This document shows positions 17,322 through 28,210 of a stretch of DNA of 54,485 nt, piece by piece (positions within the stretch are counted from its first letter, which is position 1; each line of letters begins with the position of its first letter). The position numbers and the translations under genes were made by a program. The notes beneath the pieces are model-generated. The model searched no databases. It was not told where the DNA came from and was given only the letters and a program-made list of their open reading frames with translations. Source of the DNA: Cyanobacteria bacterium RI_101 (GTDB taxonomy: Bacteria; Cyanobacteriota; Cyanobacteriia; Cyanobacteriales; Microcystaceae); contig WGLZ01000062.1 of NCBI GenBank assembly GCA_016471375.1, forward strand, positions 1-54,485, read 5' to 3'.

Positions 17322-17690
17322 ATGGATACCGTCACCCCGAGCATCGAATTTTTTAGCGGGCTATCGGAAGAGTTGAGCAACGTCAGCCTCCGACGCAACG
17401 CTCAAACGGGAGTCCGCAACGCGGTTTTTACCTTTCGACAACTGCGGGCCATTGAAAAGTTTCAGAGTTTTACCAAAGAATTTAACGGCGAATTGCGGCT
17501 CATTGACGAAGAGGGACAAATGAATATTGAGCCGACAGGGGTAAAGTTTATTTTTGGCGGCGATGACGGGGACGATCTCAAGGGCGTGGAATGCGGTTTT
17601 GATCTCGTGGAAGACGCCCATTGGGAACGATTTATGCGCTTTATGAAACGCTACGCCGCGGCCAACGGCATGGATTATCAAGACCGTTAG
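17322..17690 (+). CDS. psb28: Photosystem II assembly protein of the Psb28 family
   Basis: Psb28 binds CP47-containing photosystem II intermediates during assembly and is absent from the mature complex. This 122-residue protein has the family core: IEFFSGL near residue 9, SLRRNAQTG, FRQLRAIEKF, LIDEEGQ near 60, KFIFGGDDGDD and the diagnostic C-terminal HWERFMRFMKRYAAANGM. It is slightly longer than the typical 112 residues. The PSIEFFSGLSEELSNVSLRRN start suggests the second paralogue (Psb28-2) more than the classic one, but this is from memory. It ends eight bases from a convergent hybrid kinase gene. Confidence 0.9.
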   Translation: MDTVTPSIEFFSGLSEELSNVSLRRNAQTGVRNAVFTFRQLRAIEKFQSFTKEFNGELRLIDEEGQMNIEPTGVKFIFGGDDGDDLKGVECGFDLVEDAHWERFMRFMKRYAAANGMDYQDR

Positions 17691-17698
17691 AGGTTCTT

Positions 17699-19945
17699 TC
17701 ACTGGAGCAGGGCTAAAAGGCCCTCTTCGTCGAAGTTGGCGACAAGGGGCAGAAGCGCGCCGACAAATCCCTGATACTGGGGTTCTGATTTCGCCAGGGC
17801 TAAGGCTAGGGTTTCTAGATTTTCGTAATCTCCCAGGGCTAAAGCCTCTAGGAGGGGCCGGCGGCGCTCTCCGTCGGGCTTCCTCTGCCGGGGAATGGAG
17901 CGTTCCTCTGGCGCCGGGGGCGGCAAAATCCAGGTTAAATCCAAAAGTCGGGCCAGGGTGGCCAGGAGTTCCGTAAAATCCAAGGGCTTGGGCAGAAAGG
18001 CGTCGCAACCCGCGGCCAGACTTTCTTCGTCTTCCTGGTGAGCGGCGCCGGCGGACATCGCCAGAATGGGACAGGTTCGCCCCTGGGGCGTTTGTCGTAG
18101 GCGCCGAGCCACTTCAAAACCGCTTAGATCCGGCATAATCAAATCCAACAAAATTAAATCCGGCCGGGTCTTGAGCGCCAAGTCGTAACCCGTTTGCCCA
18201 TTGGCCGCCTGCGCCAGAGTAAAGCCCAAAGGATTCAAAACGTTTATCAGCACCTTTTGGCTAACGGGGCTATCATCCACGATTAAAATTCGGCGCCGAG
18301 GCCCAAAATAGCCGAGGGGAATGGGGGAGTCCTTTTTGGGCGCGAGAGCCGCCTCCCGGGAGACGGGGAAGAGTAGAGAAAACTGGAACTTGGCGCCCTG
18401 ACCGGGGGCGGAAATCACCGTTAATTCTCCCCCCAATAAGCGAACCAATTGACGGGCGATGGCTAAGCCCAAACCGGTGCCCTCCGCCTGAGGATCTCGA
18501 TGACCGCCCTGGTCAAAGGGTTGGAAAATCGACTCCAACACTTCCGGGGCTATGCCGGAGCCGGTGTCCTGAACGACAAAGTCTAGGCGGTAGTGGGCAA
18601 ACTGGGGCCGGGAGGTCGCGGTTAAACAAACGCGCCCCTGTTGGGTAAATTTGATGGCGTTGCCGACTAAATTAATTAACACCTGTCGGAGATGTTTTTC
18701 ATCCCCGTAGAGAGGGGGCGGCGCGGCGCCGCGGAATTGGTAGGTTAAGCGGAGATCCTTGGCCGCGGCTTGGGGAAAAAACAGATCAATCACGCTCTCC
18801 AAAAGCGGAGCGAGTTCAAAGACTTGAGAAATAACCGCGACTTTTCCCGCTTCGAGCTTGGCAAATTCCAGAACTTCGTTAATTAAAGTTAATAAATGCT
18901 CGCCGCAGTCTTCAATCACCTGAATACTCTCTTGGTGGCGCGGCGCTAAGGCAGGGTCTTGTTTGAGAATCTGGGCGTAACCTAAAATGCCGTTGAGGGG
19001 GGTGCGGAGTTCGTGGCTCATGTGGGCGAGAAATTCGCTTTTAGTCAGATTAGCCCGCTCCGCTTGACCCTTAGCGTCTTGTAATTCTTCGGTGAGTTGT
19101 TTCGCTTCGGTAATATCGGTGCAGATGACGACTGTTCCCGTAAATTTATCGCTAATATCGCCCATTTTTTGCAGACGCACATCAAACCAACGAGCGCCGT
19201 TTGGGGTCGTTAATTGGCAGTCGTAGCGGCTTTCCGCGGCGCCGCGCTCCGCTAAGTTTTGGGCCGCTTGGCTTAGCCAGGGCAATTCAATATCATAGCT
19301 CCCATAGTAAAAGCCGCCGGAGTCCTTCAGCTCGGTAAAGGTTTGGGCGGCGACTCGATTGAGATTAATCAAACGATACTCGGCGTCGAGGAGGAAAACG
19401 GCGTCGTTTAAACTCTCAAAAATGGTGAGATATTTATTTTTTTCATTCGTTAAAAAAAGATTAATATTCTGCAATTCTCCCAATTTTATCGCCTCGCTAT
19501 GGCTCGACCATTCTTGGATAAAGCTGAGTTCGATTAGATCAAAAAAGCGATGCAAAAAGTAGTTGTAGTTTTGGATATTTTCTAAAGTAAAATTCCCCAG
19601 ATTTAGTAGATCTAAATAGGCTTGACGGTAATATTTCATCAACCCTAAAAATAGCTCAATAGTTACTCCCCGACCGCGATGACGTTGGGCTTCAAGGACG
19701 CCGAAGGTCGCGATGGGATTTTCGCTCAAGTTCTGATCTGGGGAAAACTCGGGGGCCGGATCCCGGCGCTCCAAGGCCGCCAGTAACGGATCTGAAAGAC
19801 TACAAATCGAAGCTCGCCACGCCTCCCGCAGAGTGGGCATATTGACTGCGTAGCCCTGTTTCTTTGCGTAGCCCAAAATCCGGCTCAAGAGCCAATCTTC
19901 CTGACCGCGAATTAAGTCGATGAGAGGTTGATAATCCGGCTCCAT
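17699..19945 (-). CDS. Hybrid sensor histidine kinase with PAS and receiver domains
   Basis: This soluble-looking 748-residue kinase has, in order: an N-terminal helical domain (about 1-150) resembling the RsbRD/globin-like sensor fold, a PAS domain (about 165-285), the HisKA histidine in AHMSHELRTPLNG near residue 308, an ATPase domain with QVLINLVGNAIKF and GTGLGLAIA, and a receiver (about 550-670) with ILIVDDS and the phosphoacceptor in LILLDLIMPDLSG. A basic linker and a short helical tail follow. No transmembrane segment is seen, so it senses a cytoplasmic signal. It lies nine bases downstream of frmA on the same strand and may respond to related redox stress; that link is inference. Confidence 0.92.
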   Translation of the reverse strand: MEPDYQPLIDLIRGQEDWLLSRILGYAKKQGYAVNMPTLREAWRASICSLSDPLLAALERRDPAPEFSPDQNLSENPIATFGVLEAQRHRGRGVTIELFLGLMKYYRQAYLDLLNLGNFTLENIQNYNYFLHRFFDLIELSFIQEWSSHSEAIKLGELQNINLFLTNEKNKYLTIFESLNDAVFLLDAEYRLINLNRVAAQTFTELKDSGGFYYGSYDIELPWLSQAAQNLAERGAAESRYDCQLTTPNGARWFDVRLQKMGDISDKFTGTVVICTDITEAKQLTEELQDAKGQAERANLTKSEFLAHMSHELRTPLNGILGYAQILKQDPALAPRHQESIQVIEDCGEHLLTLINEVLEFAKLEAGKVAVISQVFELAPLLESVIDLFFPQAAAKDLRLTYQFRGAAPPPLYGDEKHLRQVLINLVGNAIKFTQQGRVCLTATSRPQFAHYRLDFVVQDTGSGIAPEVLESIFQPFDQGGHRDPQAEGTGLGLAIARQLVRLLGGELTVISAPGQGAKFQFSLLFPVSREAALAPKKDSPIPLGYFGPRRRILIVDDSPVSQKVLINVLNPLGFTLAQAANGQTGYDLALKTRPDLILLDLIMPDLSGFEVARRLRQTPQGRTCPILAMSAGAAHQEDEESLAAGCDAFLPKPLDFTELLATLARLLDLTWILPPPAPEERSIPRQRKPDGERRRPLLEALALGDYENLETLALALAKSEPQYQGFVGALLPLVANFDEEGLLALLQ

Positions 19946-19953
19946 TCCCGCAC

Positions 19954-21063
19954 CTAAAACGTAATCACAGTTCGGATAGACTCGCCCCGTTTCATCAAGT
20001 CAAAGGCCTCGTTGATCCGCTCCAAAGGGAGAGTATGGGTAATCAAATCGTCGATATTAATCAACCCTTCCATATACCAGTCCACGATTTTGGGGACGTC
20101 CGTGCGACCCCGAGCGCCGCCAAAGGCCGTGCCCTGCCAGCGCCGACCGGTGACCAGTTGAAAGGGGCGGGTGGCGATTTCTTCCCCGGCGCCGGCCACG
20201 CCGATAATGGTGGAGACGCCCCAGCCTTTGTGACAAACCTCTAGCGCCTGGCGCATCACCTGGACATTGCCGATGCACTCAAAACTATAGTCGGCGCCGC
20301 CTCCGGTTAATTCAATGAGATAGGCAACTAAATCCCCTTCGACTTCCTTGGGGTTGACAAAATCCGTTAAACCAAACCGCTCCGCCAAAGTCCGGCGCTC
20401 GGGGTTCAGATCCACTCCCACAATCTGCCGGGCGCCCACCCATCTGGCCGCCTGAACGACGTTTAAGCCAATGCCCCCCAGGCCAAAAACGACAACGGAA
20501 CTACCCGCCTCCACCTTAGCGGTATTAATCACGGCGCCGACCCCAGTGGTGACCCCGCAACCGATATAACAAACCTTATCAAAGGGCGCGTCGGGGCGAA
20601 TTTTCGCCAGGGCGATTTCCGGGACGACGGTGTAGTTAGAAAACGTAGAGACGCCCATGTAGTGAAATAATTCCTGACCCCGACAGGAAAAGCGCCGGGT
20701 TCCGTCCGGCATTAGCCCCCGCCCCTGGGTCTGGCGAATGGCTTGGCAGAGGTTGGTTTTAAAACTGAGGCAGTAGTCGCACTCTCGACACTCCGGCACG
20801 TAGAGGGGAATCACATGGTCTCCCGCTTTGAGACTCTTGACCCCGGCGCCGACTTCGACCACCACCCCGGCGCCTTCGTGACCCAAAATGGCGGGAAACA
20901 GCCCCTCGGGATCTTTACCGGACAGGGTATAGGCGTCGGTGTGACAAACCCCCGTGGCTTTGATTTCCACCAACACTTCCCCCTCCTGGGGGCCTTCGAT
21001 CTGCGCGGTCTCAATGCTAAGGGGGCGCCCGGCTTCCCAGGCGACGGCGGCTTGACAGTCCAT
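19954..21063 (-). CDS. frmA: S-(hydroxymethyl)glutathione dehydrogenase / class III alcohol dehydrogenase
   Basis: The 369-residue product has the full class III alcohol dehydrogenase layout: catalytic zinc site in [22 protein letters not shown] with the zinc histidine, the structural-zinc cysteines in [17 protein letters not shown], and the NAD-binding [15 protein letters not shown] near residue 196. It oxidises S-hydroxymethylglutathione, removing formaldehyde, and also reduces S-nitrosoglutathione. Sequence features such as [13 protein letters not shown] are typical of the class III subfamily. No S-formylglutathione hydrolase gene lies next to it. The hybrid kinase gene follows after eight bases on the same strand. 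Confidence 0.95.
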   Translation of the reverse strand: MDCQAAVAWEAGRPLSIETAQIEGPQEGEVLVEIKATGVCHTDAYTLSGKDPEGLFPAILGHEGAGVVVEVGAGVKSLKAGDHVIPLYVPECRECDYCLSFKTNLCQAIRQTQGRGLMPDGTRRFSCRGQELFHYMGVSTFSNYTVVPEIALAKIRPDAPFDKVCYIGCGVTTGVGAVINTAKVEAGSSVVVFGLGGIGLNVVQAARWVGARQIVGVDLNPERRTLAERFGLTDFVNPKEVEGDLVAYLIELTGGGADYSFECIGNVQVMRQALEVCHKGWGVSTIIGVAGAGEEIATRPFQLVTGRRWQGTAFGGARGRTDVPKIVDWYMEGLINIDDLITHTLPLERINEAFDLMKRGESIRTVITF

Positions 21064-21138
21064 TGGCTTGAAGATTAAGGCTTTACTAGCCTTGATTGTA
21101 GGGGAATTGGGAAAGTTCTTTCATCTCTGGGGTTTAAT

Positions 21139-22299
21139 TTAACCCTGGGGTTTTTCCCAAGCCCGACCCGCCCAGGAGAGCGCTCCGCAACAAACTAAAT
21201 AAATTAAAGCGATAAACAAATAAACTTCCGCGTAGTCTCCCACAAACTTGGGATTAGCCAAAATGGACTGCCCCATCCCCAACAGATCCACCAGCCCCAC
21301 AATGGCCAGCAGAGACGTGTCTTTAAACAAACTCAAAAATTGTCCCACCAGCGCCGGAATGGCCGCCCGCAGCGCCTGGGGAAGGATGATCAAACCTAAG
21401 GTTAAGACCGGATTTAAGCCCAGGGCCCGGGCCGCTTCCCCCTGCCCCTGGGGAATGGACTGCAAGCCGCCCCGGACATTTTCCGCCAAGTAAGCGGCGC
21501 TGAAGAGGGTAAAACCGGCGATGGCCCGAACGACCCGGTCTGGGCGCCAACCGGGGGGCAAGACTAAGGGAAGCATCACCTGGGCGATGAACAAAATACC
21601 GATTAGGGGCAAGGCTCGAACCAATTCAATGTAAAGCGTCGCCAGCCAGCGAATCGCCGGTAGGGAGCTACGGCGCCCCAGCGCCAGTAGGAGACCCAGG
21701 GGAAAGGATAAGACAATACTTAAAATAGCCGCCAGCAGGGTCAACACCAAACCGCTCAGGTCGTCCGCGGGCGCCGGCCGCAGTCCCCCTCCCCCCAGGA
21801 GCAACCAGAACATCAAGGTCAAGTTAGCTAACCAAAAGGGCGCGAGGAGCCGGCGCCGGGGTTTTTCCGAGGCTTGAAGCCTGCGACCGAGGCCATAGCT
21901 GAATCGGGTTCCTAGCGCTAAAGCCAGAACCCCCGCCAGCGCCGTTCCGCCCCCCGGCGCCGCTAGGAGCAGTAGGGCGCCGACGGCGATCAATCCCGTT
22001 CCCCTTGAGCTTTTTCCCTCCGGTTCCACCGGCGCTAACCAGCCCCAGGTCAGACCCGCGCCCCCCGCCAGCAGAGCCAAGCAGACCCCCAAGCGCCAGA
22101 GAGATTCCACCGGATAGCGCCCGGCGAAAAAGAGCCGATAATTGGCGCTCAGCGCCGACCAATGGGCCTCGCCGAAGCTCCAGGCGAAAAATTTACCGGC
22201 GCTCCAGACCAACGCGGCTAGTAAAACGAGGCTTAAGCCCCCGGAGAACCAGCCGGGAAACAAGCGACGACGGAGGGCGGACAATCCGGGAAGAGCCAT
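21139..22299 (-). CDS. natH: Polar amino acid ABC transporter permease, NatH/AapM/BztC type
   Basis: This 386-residue membrane protein has a hydrophobic N-terminal region of about 180 residues with several helices, followed by a His/Glu/Gln-type permease domain. The cytoplasmic EAA loop reads GEAARALGLNPVLTLGLIILPQALR near residues 290-315. The long N-terminal extension distinguishes the NatH/BztC class from short amino acid permeases. In cyanobacteria NatH works with NatG, NatF and BgtA in neutral and acidic amino acid uptake. None of these partners is in the window, so the gene is detached from its system. Confidence 0.82.
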   Translation of the reverse strand: MALPGLSALRRRLFPGWFSGGLSLVLLAALVWSAGKFFAWSFGEAHWSALSANYRLFFAGRYPVESLWRLGVCLALLAGGAGLTWGWLAPVEPEGKSSRGTGLIAVGALLLLAAPGGGTALAGVLALALGTRFSYGLGRRLQASEKPRRRLLAPFWLANLTLMFWLLLGGGGLRPAPADDLSGLVLTLLAAILSIVLSFPLGLLLALGRRSSLPAIRWLATLYIELVRALPLIGILFIAQVMLPLVLPPGWRPDRVVRAIAGFTLFSAAYLAENVRGGLQSIPQGQGEAARALGLNPVLTLGLIILPQALRAAIPALVGQFLSLFKDTSLLAIVGLVDLLGMGQSILANPKFVGDYAEVYLFIALIYLVCCGALSWAGRAWEKPQG

Positions 22300-22542
22300 A
22301 AAGAATCAGTAATGCTAACTGTTGACTATACTGAAAACCATGACTCTCCACCGGGAAACTGGGGCGAAAAATTTCTCTTCTTTTCCGGCGTTGGCTCTCA
22401 CGGTAGCCACGGTCGTTCAAGCGAGGCGCAAGCCCAAAACCAAAATCGTGAGCTAGAGGGCTGAGCGCGGCGCTGTCCTGAGCTTGTCGAAGGGTCGAAG
22501 CCCGTATCTCGCAAATCCGCAAACCGTCACAACCGGGATTTT

Positions 22543-25500
22543 GTGTTTCACCTACGGCGCTCTCTTTTCCTCTTTCCCCTACTGGCGGGCCTCCTCGGCG
22601 CCGGCTTAACCCTAGTCGTCTGGCATTTTCTCGGCGAGGAAAATAATCGGGTGATCGAGCGCCATCTCCAGACGGAAGTTCAGGAAATAGGCTACCACCT
22701 GGAAGGGGCTTTGGGATCTCATCTTTTGGCCCTAGACCGTATGAGTCAACGTTGGAACTATGACAATGGCACCGAGCGCCGGAAGTGGGAGAATAACGCC
22801 CAAGCTTATATCAAAGATTTTGGCGGCTTTCAAGCGGTGGAATGGGCGGATAAAAACTATACCGTTCGTTGGGTTTACCCCTTGGAAAGTAACGAACTGG
22901 CGCTCAATTTTAATCTTGCCGGCGAACAACGGCGCCGTCAGGCCCTACAACTGGCCCAAAGCCAACGGCGCCCGGCGCTGACTCAAACCATCGATTTAGT
23001 CCAGGGCGGTAAGGGATTTTCGGCTTATGCGCCGGTTTTTCGGAAGAATCAGTTTGACGGGTTTATCGTCGGCGTTTTTCGCCTCGACGACTTTGTTCAA
23101 AACGCCCTTCAACATCGCTATGAGAAGAACGCTCAGGACTGGGCTTTGGAAATCCAAGAAGCGGGGGAAACGATTTACGCCGATCCCCTCCCCTTTCCTA
23201 ACACTCGCTACCGGCAAACTCTGAATCTTAAACTAAGCCGGGACTACTCCCAATTGGAAGTCGCCCATACGGGCGTTGACTGGACGCTGTCTCTAGTTCC
23301 TTCCCAGAGTTATATCCGAAGTATTAGCTCTCCTTTGCCCCAATGGGTTTTGCTGGGGGGATTAACGATGAGCGCCCTTTTGGCCATCGCCTTATACTAC
23401 GACCGAGTGAGCCAGCGCCGCAGTCAGGAGTTGGGTCAAGCCCTCCGTTACCAACAGGAAATCGAAGCGGCGCTTCAAAACACCCTCAGTTTTCAGGAAG
23501 CCATCCTCAACAGCAGCGCCTACGCCATTATCGCCACGGACATCGAAGGGGTCATCCAAATTTTTAACCCCAGCGCCGAAGCGATGTTGGGCTATCAAGC
23601 CGCGGAGTTAATCGGCAAAGAAACCCCCAGGATCTTCCACGACCCGGAAGAAGTGCGGCGCCGGGGACGGGAGTTGTCGGCCCAATGGGGAGAAACCATC
23701 GTCGGCTTTGACGTTTTTGTGGCCAAAACCAAACGGGGTCTGCCCAATCAGGATATTTGGACTTATGTCCGCAAGGATGGCAGTTCTTTCCCGGTGATGT
23801 TAGCCATTTCCGCCTATCGAGACCGGGAGGGCGGGTTGCGGGGCTTTTTGGGCATCGCCCACGATATGACGGAGCCGATGGAGCGGGAGCGGATGCTCAA
23901 CGAAACCCTGGCCACCCTGGCGGTGCAAAAAACGGCGCTGGACGAGGCGGCCATTGTGGCCATCACCGACGCCAAGGGCGCGATTACGGGGGTTAACGAC
24001 AAGTTTTGTCTCATTTCCGGCTACACCCGCAAGGAACTGATTGGGCAAACCCACCGCATGGTTAAATCGGGCTACCATCCCCCGGAATTTTTCCGCGCTC
24101 TCTGGCAGACCATCGCTCGGGGCGAAATTTGGCACGGGGAAATCTGCAATCAAGCCAAGGACGGGCGCCTTTATTGGGTGGAAAGCACCATCGTTCCCTT
24201 TTTAGATAAAACCGGCAAGCCCTATCAATATCTGGCCATTCGCTTTGATATTACCAAAACGAAACTGGCGGAAGCGGAACTGCGGGAAAGCGAAGAGCGG
24301 TTCCGCAGTATGGCGGACAGCGCCCCGGTGTTGCTGTGGGTGTCGGATCCCCTAGGGAATTTTACCTTTGTCAATCAAACCTGGCTGGCCTTTCGGGGCC
24401 GGAGTTTAGAGGCGGAGTTGGGGCGGGGCTGGCTGGAGGGGTTGCATCCAGAGGATCGGGATAATTGCCAGGAGTTTTACCAACGGGCTTTGCAATCTCG
24501 CCATTGCTTCGAGCGGGAATGTCGTCTCCGGCGCCGGGACGGGGAATACCGCTGGCTGATGGTGGTGGGGGTGCCCCGTTACCGGGCCGACGGGGAGTTT
24601 TTGGGCTATGTCGGCTCCTGCGTGGATATTACGGAGCGCAAACAGGCCCAGGCGATTTTGCAGGAGCGCCTAGAGCGGTCTCAGGAAAAAAGACGGGAGG
24701 CGTTGCAGAAAAATATCGATCTGGAGCGGGCGAAATGGGCCGCGGAGGCCGCCAACCGGGCCAAGAGCGAGTTTTTGGCCATGATGAGCCACGAAATCCG
24801 CACCCCCATGAACGGCGTCATTGGCATGACGGATTTACTGCTGAGCACTCCGTTAACGCCTCGGCAGGAGGACTATGTGGAAACCATCCGCCAGAGCGGG
24901 GAATCTTTGCTGACGATTATTAACGACATTCTCGATTTTTCTAAGATTGAAGCCGATAAATTGGTTCTGGAAGTCCAGACCTTTTCCCTACGGGAATTGG
25001 TGGAAAGTTTACTGGATTTACTGGCGCCGAAGGCCGCGGAGAAAAATTTAGAGTTAGCCTATTGCTTTGAGCCGGGAACCCCGGAAACGATCCGGGGCGA
25101 CCGGAACCGTCTGCGGCAGATTTGTTTAAATTTATTGGGGAACGCTCTCAAGTTTACCCACCAGGGGGAAGTGGTGGTCTCCCTTCGGAGCCGCCCCTGG
25201 GATCTCGAAGAAAGGGGTCTGCCGGAGCGCCTAGCCTTGGATTTACCCCAGCCCAGTCAGGAAATCCAAATCAGCATCCGGGACACGGGCATCGGCATTC
25301 CGCCGGATCGTCTTGACCGACTGTTTAAAGCCTTTAGCCAGGTGGATTCCTCCACCACGCGCCAGTACGGCGGCACGGGATTAGGGCTGGTGATTAGCCA
25401 GCGCCTGGCCCAGTTGATGGGGGGCGACCTTTGGGTGGAAAGCGAGGCCGGCGTCGGCTCCACCTTTCATTTCACCTTTTTAACGGAGCCGGGAGAACTG

Positions 25501-26748
25501 CCCCCCGCGGCCCAGACCCCCGGCGCCGTTGACCCGGAGCGCCTCGACGGCAAACGGGTTTTAGTGGTGGACGACAACGCCACCAACCGCAAAATTTTGC
25601 TCCAACAGTTGGCCCAGTGGGGCGTGGAGGCGGAGGCGAAAAACTCTGGGGAGGAAGCCCTGACCTGGCTCGCCCAGACCCCGGCGCTGGACGTCATGAT
25701 TCTGGATATGCAGATGCCCCGCCTAGACGGGGCGATGTTGGCCCGCAGGATTCGTCAATTGCCGACCTATCAAACCACCCCCCTGGTGTTGCTCACCTCC
25801 CTCGACAATCTGGCCCAGACCCCGGAAACCCCCGCCCTCTTTGACCGAGTTTTAAGCAAACCCCTGCGACAATCCCACCTCTACAACGCCCTAGCGGATT
25901 TGTTGACCGGAGAACCGGCGCCGGGGAACTTGCCCGTCTGGGAGCATTTAAACTTTGAAGGGTTAGAGGAGGAGGAGCCGACGACCCGTCTGCAACCGAG
26001 TTTAAAAATCCTGCTGGCGGAAGACAACCTCGTTAACCAAAAGGTGGCTCGTCATATCCTCGGCAACCTGGGCTATGGCGCCGACGTCGCTCAGAACGGT
26101 TTGGAAGTTCTCGCTCTCCTCGACAAGAAAGCCTACGACGTGATTTTGATGGACATCCAAATGCCGGAACTGGACGGTCTAGCGGCTACCCGCCGGATCC
26201 GGGCCGAGTTTCCCCCGGAGCGCCAGCCCCGCATTATCGCCATGACCGCCAACGCGATGCCCGGCGACCGGGAGGAATGCCTACGGGCCGGCATGGACGA
26301 TTATTTGAGCAAGCCCATCGTTATCGCCGACTTGCAGGCGCGGTTAACGGGGCTGAAGGCTCCAACCAAGGCCCCGGCGGCGGCAACGCCGGAACCTTCA
26401 GAAGCGCCGGCGCTGGATAGCAAGGCTTTAACCTTTGTGCGGGACGACCTCTGCGGCGGCGATCCCCAACTGTTTGGGGAAATGTTGACCTGCTACCGTC
26501 AGGAAAGCGAGAACTTGATGGCCGCCTTAACCGCGGCGCTGGCGACGGGGGATTGGCCCGAGGCCGTCAAAGCCGCCCACACTCTCAAATCCAGCAGCGC
26601 CTCCCTCGGGCTGTCGGCGCTGGCGGAGTTTTGCAAGGCGCTGGAAACCGAAGGGCGTCAAGGGGAAATCGCCCAAGCGCGGTCCAAAAAAGAAGACCTC
26701 CAGCGCCGGTATTATATAGCTATAGAAGCGTTAGGAGCCTGGGAATGA
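22543..26748 (+). CDS. Multidomain hybrid histidine kinase: CHASE, three PAS, kinase, two receivers, HPt
   Basis: The product has 1401 residues and contains a whole phosphorelay in one chain. A first transmembrane helix (about 6-28) and a second (about 265-285) enclose a periplasmic CHASE-like sensor. Three PAS domains follow (about 318-445, 455-575 and 580-705). HisKA has [12 protein letters not shown] with the histidine near 750, then the ATPase domain with GTGLGLVIS, a receiver from about 1004 (ILDMQMP), a second from about 1155 ([11 protein letters not shown]), and an HPt domain with [13 protein letters not shown] near 1346. It starts at a GTG at 22543. Its stop overlaps the ATG of the next gene, so the two are translationally coupled and the diguanylate cyclase is the likely output. 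Confidence 0.93.
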   Translation: MFHLRRSLFLFPLLAGLLGAGLTLVVWHFLGEENNRVIERHLQTEVQEIGYHLEGALGSHLLALDRMSQRWNYDNGTERRKWENNAQAYIKDFGGFQAVEWADKNYTVRWVYPLESNELALNFNLAGEQRRRQALQLAQSQRRPALTQTIDLVQGGKGFSAYAPVFRKNQFDGFIVGVFRLDDFVQNALQHRYEKNAQDWALEIQEAGETIYADPLPFPNTRYRQTLNLKLSRDYSQLEVAHTGVDWTLSLVPSQSYIRSISSPLPQWVLLGGLTMSALLAIALYYDRVSQRRSQELGQALRYQQEIEAALQNTLSFQEAILNSSAYAIIATDIEGVIQIFNPSAEAMLGYQAAELIGKETPRIFHDPEEVRRRGRELSAQWGETIVGFDVFVAKTKRGLPNQDIWTYVRKDGSSFPVMLAISAYRDREGGLRGFLGIAHDMTEPMERERMLNETLATLAVQKTALDEAAIVAITDAKGAITGVNDKFCLISGYTRKELIGQTHRMVKSGYHPPEFFRALWQTIARGEIWHGEICNQAKDGRLYWVESTIVPFLDKTGKPYQYLAIRFDITKTKLAEAELRESEERFRSMADSAPVLLWVSDPLGNFTFVNQTWLAFRGRSLEAELGRGWLEGLHPEDRDNCQEFYQRALQSRHCFERECRLRRRDGEYRWLMVVGVPRYRADGEFLGYVGSCVDITERKQAQAILQERLERSQEKRREALQKNIDLERAKWAAEAANRAKSEFLAMMSHEIRTPMNGVIGMTDLLLSTPLTPRQEDYVETIRQSGESLLTIINDILDFSKIEADKLVLEVQTFSLRELVESLLDLLAPKAAEKNLELAYCFEPGTPETIRGDRNRLRQICLNLLGNALKFTHQGEVVVSLRSRPWDLEERGLPERLALDLPQPSQEIQISIRDTGIGIPPDRLDRLFKAFSQVDSSTTRQYGGTGLGLVISQRLAQLMGGDLWVESEAGVGSTFHFTFLTEPGELPPAAQTPGAVDPERLDGKRVLVVDDNATNRKILLQQLAQWGVEAEAKNSGEEALTWLAQTPALDVMILDMQMPRLDGAMLARRIRQLPTYQTTPLVLLTSLDNLAQTPETPALFDRVLSKPLRQSHLYNALADLLTGEPAPGNLPVWEHLNFEGLEEEEPTTRLQPSLKILLAEDNLVNQKVARHILGNLGYGADVAQNGLEVLALLDKKAYDVILMDIQMPELDGLAATRRIRAEFPPERQPRIIAMTANAMPGDREECLRAGMDDYLSKPIVIADLQARLTGLKAPTKAPAAATPEPSEAPALDSKALTFVRDDLCGGDPQLFGEMLTCYRQESENLMAALTAALATGDWPEAVKAAHTLKSSSASLGLSALAEFCKALETEGRQGEIAQARSKKEDLQRRYYIAIEALGAWE

Positions 26749-27734
26749 CGGCGGATTTTAAACAGGATTTACACCGCCCGGCCCAAATTTTAGTAGTGGA
26801 CGACGATCCGGTGACGCGGATGCAGTTGCGGCTCTACCTACAAAAGGAGGGGCACCAGATCACCTTGGCCCAACAGGGGCAAGAAGCCTTGGATTTATTT
26901 CCCCGTCTCAATCCCGAACTGGTCTTACTGGACGCCATGATGCCGGTGATGAACGGCTTTGACTGTTGTCGGGCGCTGGGGGAACTGGGGCCGGATTGTC
27001 CGGTGTTGATGATTACCGGGCTGGAGGACGAAGCCTCCGTGGACCGGGCCTTTGAGGCGGGGGCGATGGATTACGTCACCAAACCGATCCATTGGGCCGT
27101 GTTGCGGCAACGGGTCAAGCGCCTGGTCTATCAGACCCGGCTCCAGCGCCAACTGGAGGCGGCCAATCAGTTATTGCGGGGGTTGGCGCTAGTGGATGAA
27201 CTGACCCAACTGGCCAACCGGCGCCAATTAGACAATTTTCTAGCTACGGAATGGCAGGCGGCCCAACGGGGCCATTATCCGGTCGCTTTAATCTTGATCG
27301 ACGTGGATTACTTTAAAAAATACAACGACCACTACGGCCACCCCGCCGGGGACGTCTGTCTGCGGGAAATCGCCCGGGTCATCGCCCAAAGCGTCTCCCG
27401 TCCCAAGGACTTGGCGGCCCGCTACGGCGGCGAAGAATTTATGGTCGTTCTCCCCGACACGCCCCTCTCCGGCGCTCAGTGGGTGGGGGAAACCATTCGC
27501 CGGGGTCTGCGGGCGTTAAACCTGCCCCATGAATTTTCCCCCGCGGCGGGTCGTGTTACCCTGAGCATGGGCTGTATTAGCGCCGTTCCCAGCGCCGACT
27601 TTTCCCTAGAGGAAGCCATCGCCCTGACGGATCATTGTCTCTATCAGGCCAAAAGCGAAGGTCGCGACCGCCTGATTACCTACCCCCCCTGTTCTCCTTT
27701 ACCGCCCTTCGATGCGTCTGGCCACCCAAATTGA
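26745..27734 (+). CDS. Response regulator with GGDEF diguanylate cyclase domain
   Basis: The ATG at 26745 overlaps the stop of the preceding kinase (ATGA) and gives a 329-residue protein. A receiver (about 14-125) has VVDDDP at its start, the phosphoacceptor in [11 protein letters not shown] and the conserved lysine in DYVTKPI. The cyclase domain (about 165-320) has RYGGEEF near residue 228, the active form of the motif, and an RPKD inhibitory site five residues before it. It should make cyclic di-GMP when phosphorylated, with product feedback. The coupling to the kinase strongly suggests that kinase is its partner. The 3' end overlaps scpB by 23 bases. Confidence 0.94.
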   Translation: MTADFKQDLHRPAQILVVDDDPVTRMQLRLYLQKEGHQITLAQQGQEALDLFPRLNPELVLLDAMMPVMNGFDCCRALGELGPDCPVLMITGLEDEASVDRAFEAGAMDYVTKPIHWAVLRQRVKRLVYQTRLQRQLEAANQLLRGLALVDELTQLANRRQLDNFLATEWQAAQRGHYPVALILIDVDYFKKYNDHYGHPAGDVCLREIARVIAQSVSRPKDLAARYGGEEFMVVLPDTPLSGAQWVGETIRRGLRALNLPHEFSPAAGRVTLSMGCISAVPSADFSLEEAIALTDHCLYQAKSEGRDRLITYPPCSPLPPFDASGHPN

Positions 27735-28176
27735 AGCTCTCCTCTATCTTCAGGCTCGCCCGGTGCCCCTGAAGGAGCTGAGCGAGCGCCTGGGACAAGA
27801 CCGGGTTGCGGTGGAAGAGGCGCTTCTGGAACTTCTAGACGACTACGCCCACCGGGACAGCGCCCTGGAAATCGCCGAAACGGAAGGGGGTTATAGTTTA
27901 CAGTTACGAGGCGTTTTTCAGTCCCTCATTCACGACCTAGTGCCCGCGGAATTGGGGGCCGGCGCTCTCCGCACCCTGGCGGCCATCGCCCTCAAAAGCC
28001 CCATTCTTCAAACCGACCTCATCGATCTGCGGGGAAGCGGCGCCTACCCGCAGGTGAAGGAATTGGTGGAGCGGGGCTTTGTCCGTAAACGGCGCTCCCC
28101 CGAAGGGCGCTCCTACTGGCTAGAGGTGACGGAGAAGTTCCATCAATATTTTGAAGTGGATCAACTCCCCCGCTAA
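27712..28176 (+). CDS. scpB: Segregation and condensation protein B
   Basis: ScpB joins ScpA and SMC in the bacterial condensin that compacts and separates chromosomes. The 154-residue product has the winged-helix pattern of the family: an N-terminal [36 protein letters not shown], then ALRTLAAIALKSPILQTDLIDLRGSGAYPQVKELVERGFV. The ATG at 27712 lies inside the end of the diguanylate cyclase gene, so expression probably depends partly on translation of that gene. No scpA or smc gene lies in the window. Placing a chromosome-segregation gene at the end of a signalling operon is notable. Confidence 0.88.
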   Translation: MRLATQIEALLYLQARPVPLKELSERLGQDRVAVEEALLELLDDYAHRDSALEIAETEGGYSLQLRGVFQSLIHDLVPAELGAGALRTLAAIALKSPILQTDLIDLRGSGAYPQVKELVERGFVRKRRSPEGRSYWLEVTEKFHQYFEVDQLPR

Positions 28177-28210
28177 CCCATTAGACTTGTCAAGCGCTTA
28201 GTGAATCGCC

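Noticed and set aside
26553-26744. Upstream extension of the diguanylate cyclase frame
   Set aside because: It overlaps the HPt domain of the preceding kinase and has no domain features; the ATG at 26745 is the natural start.
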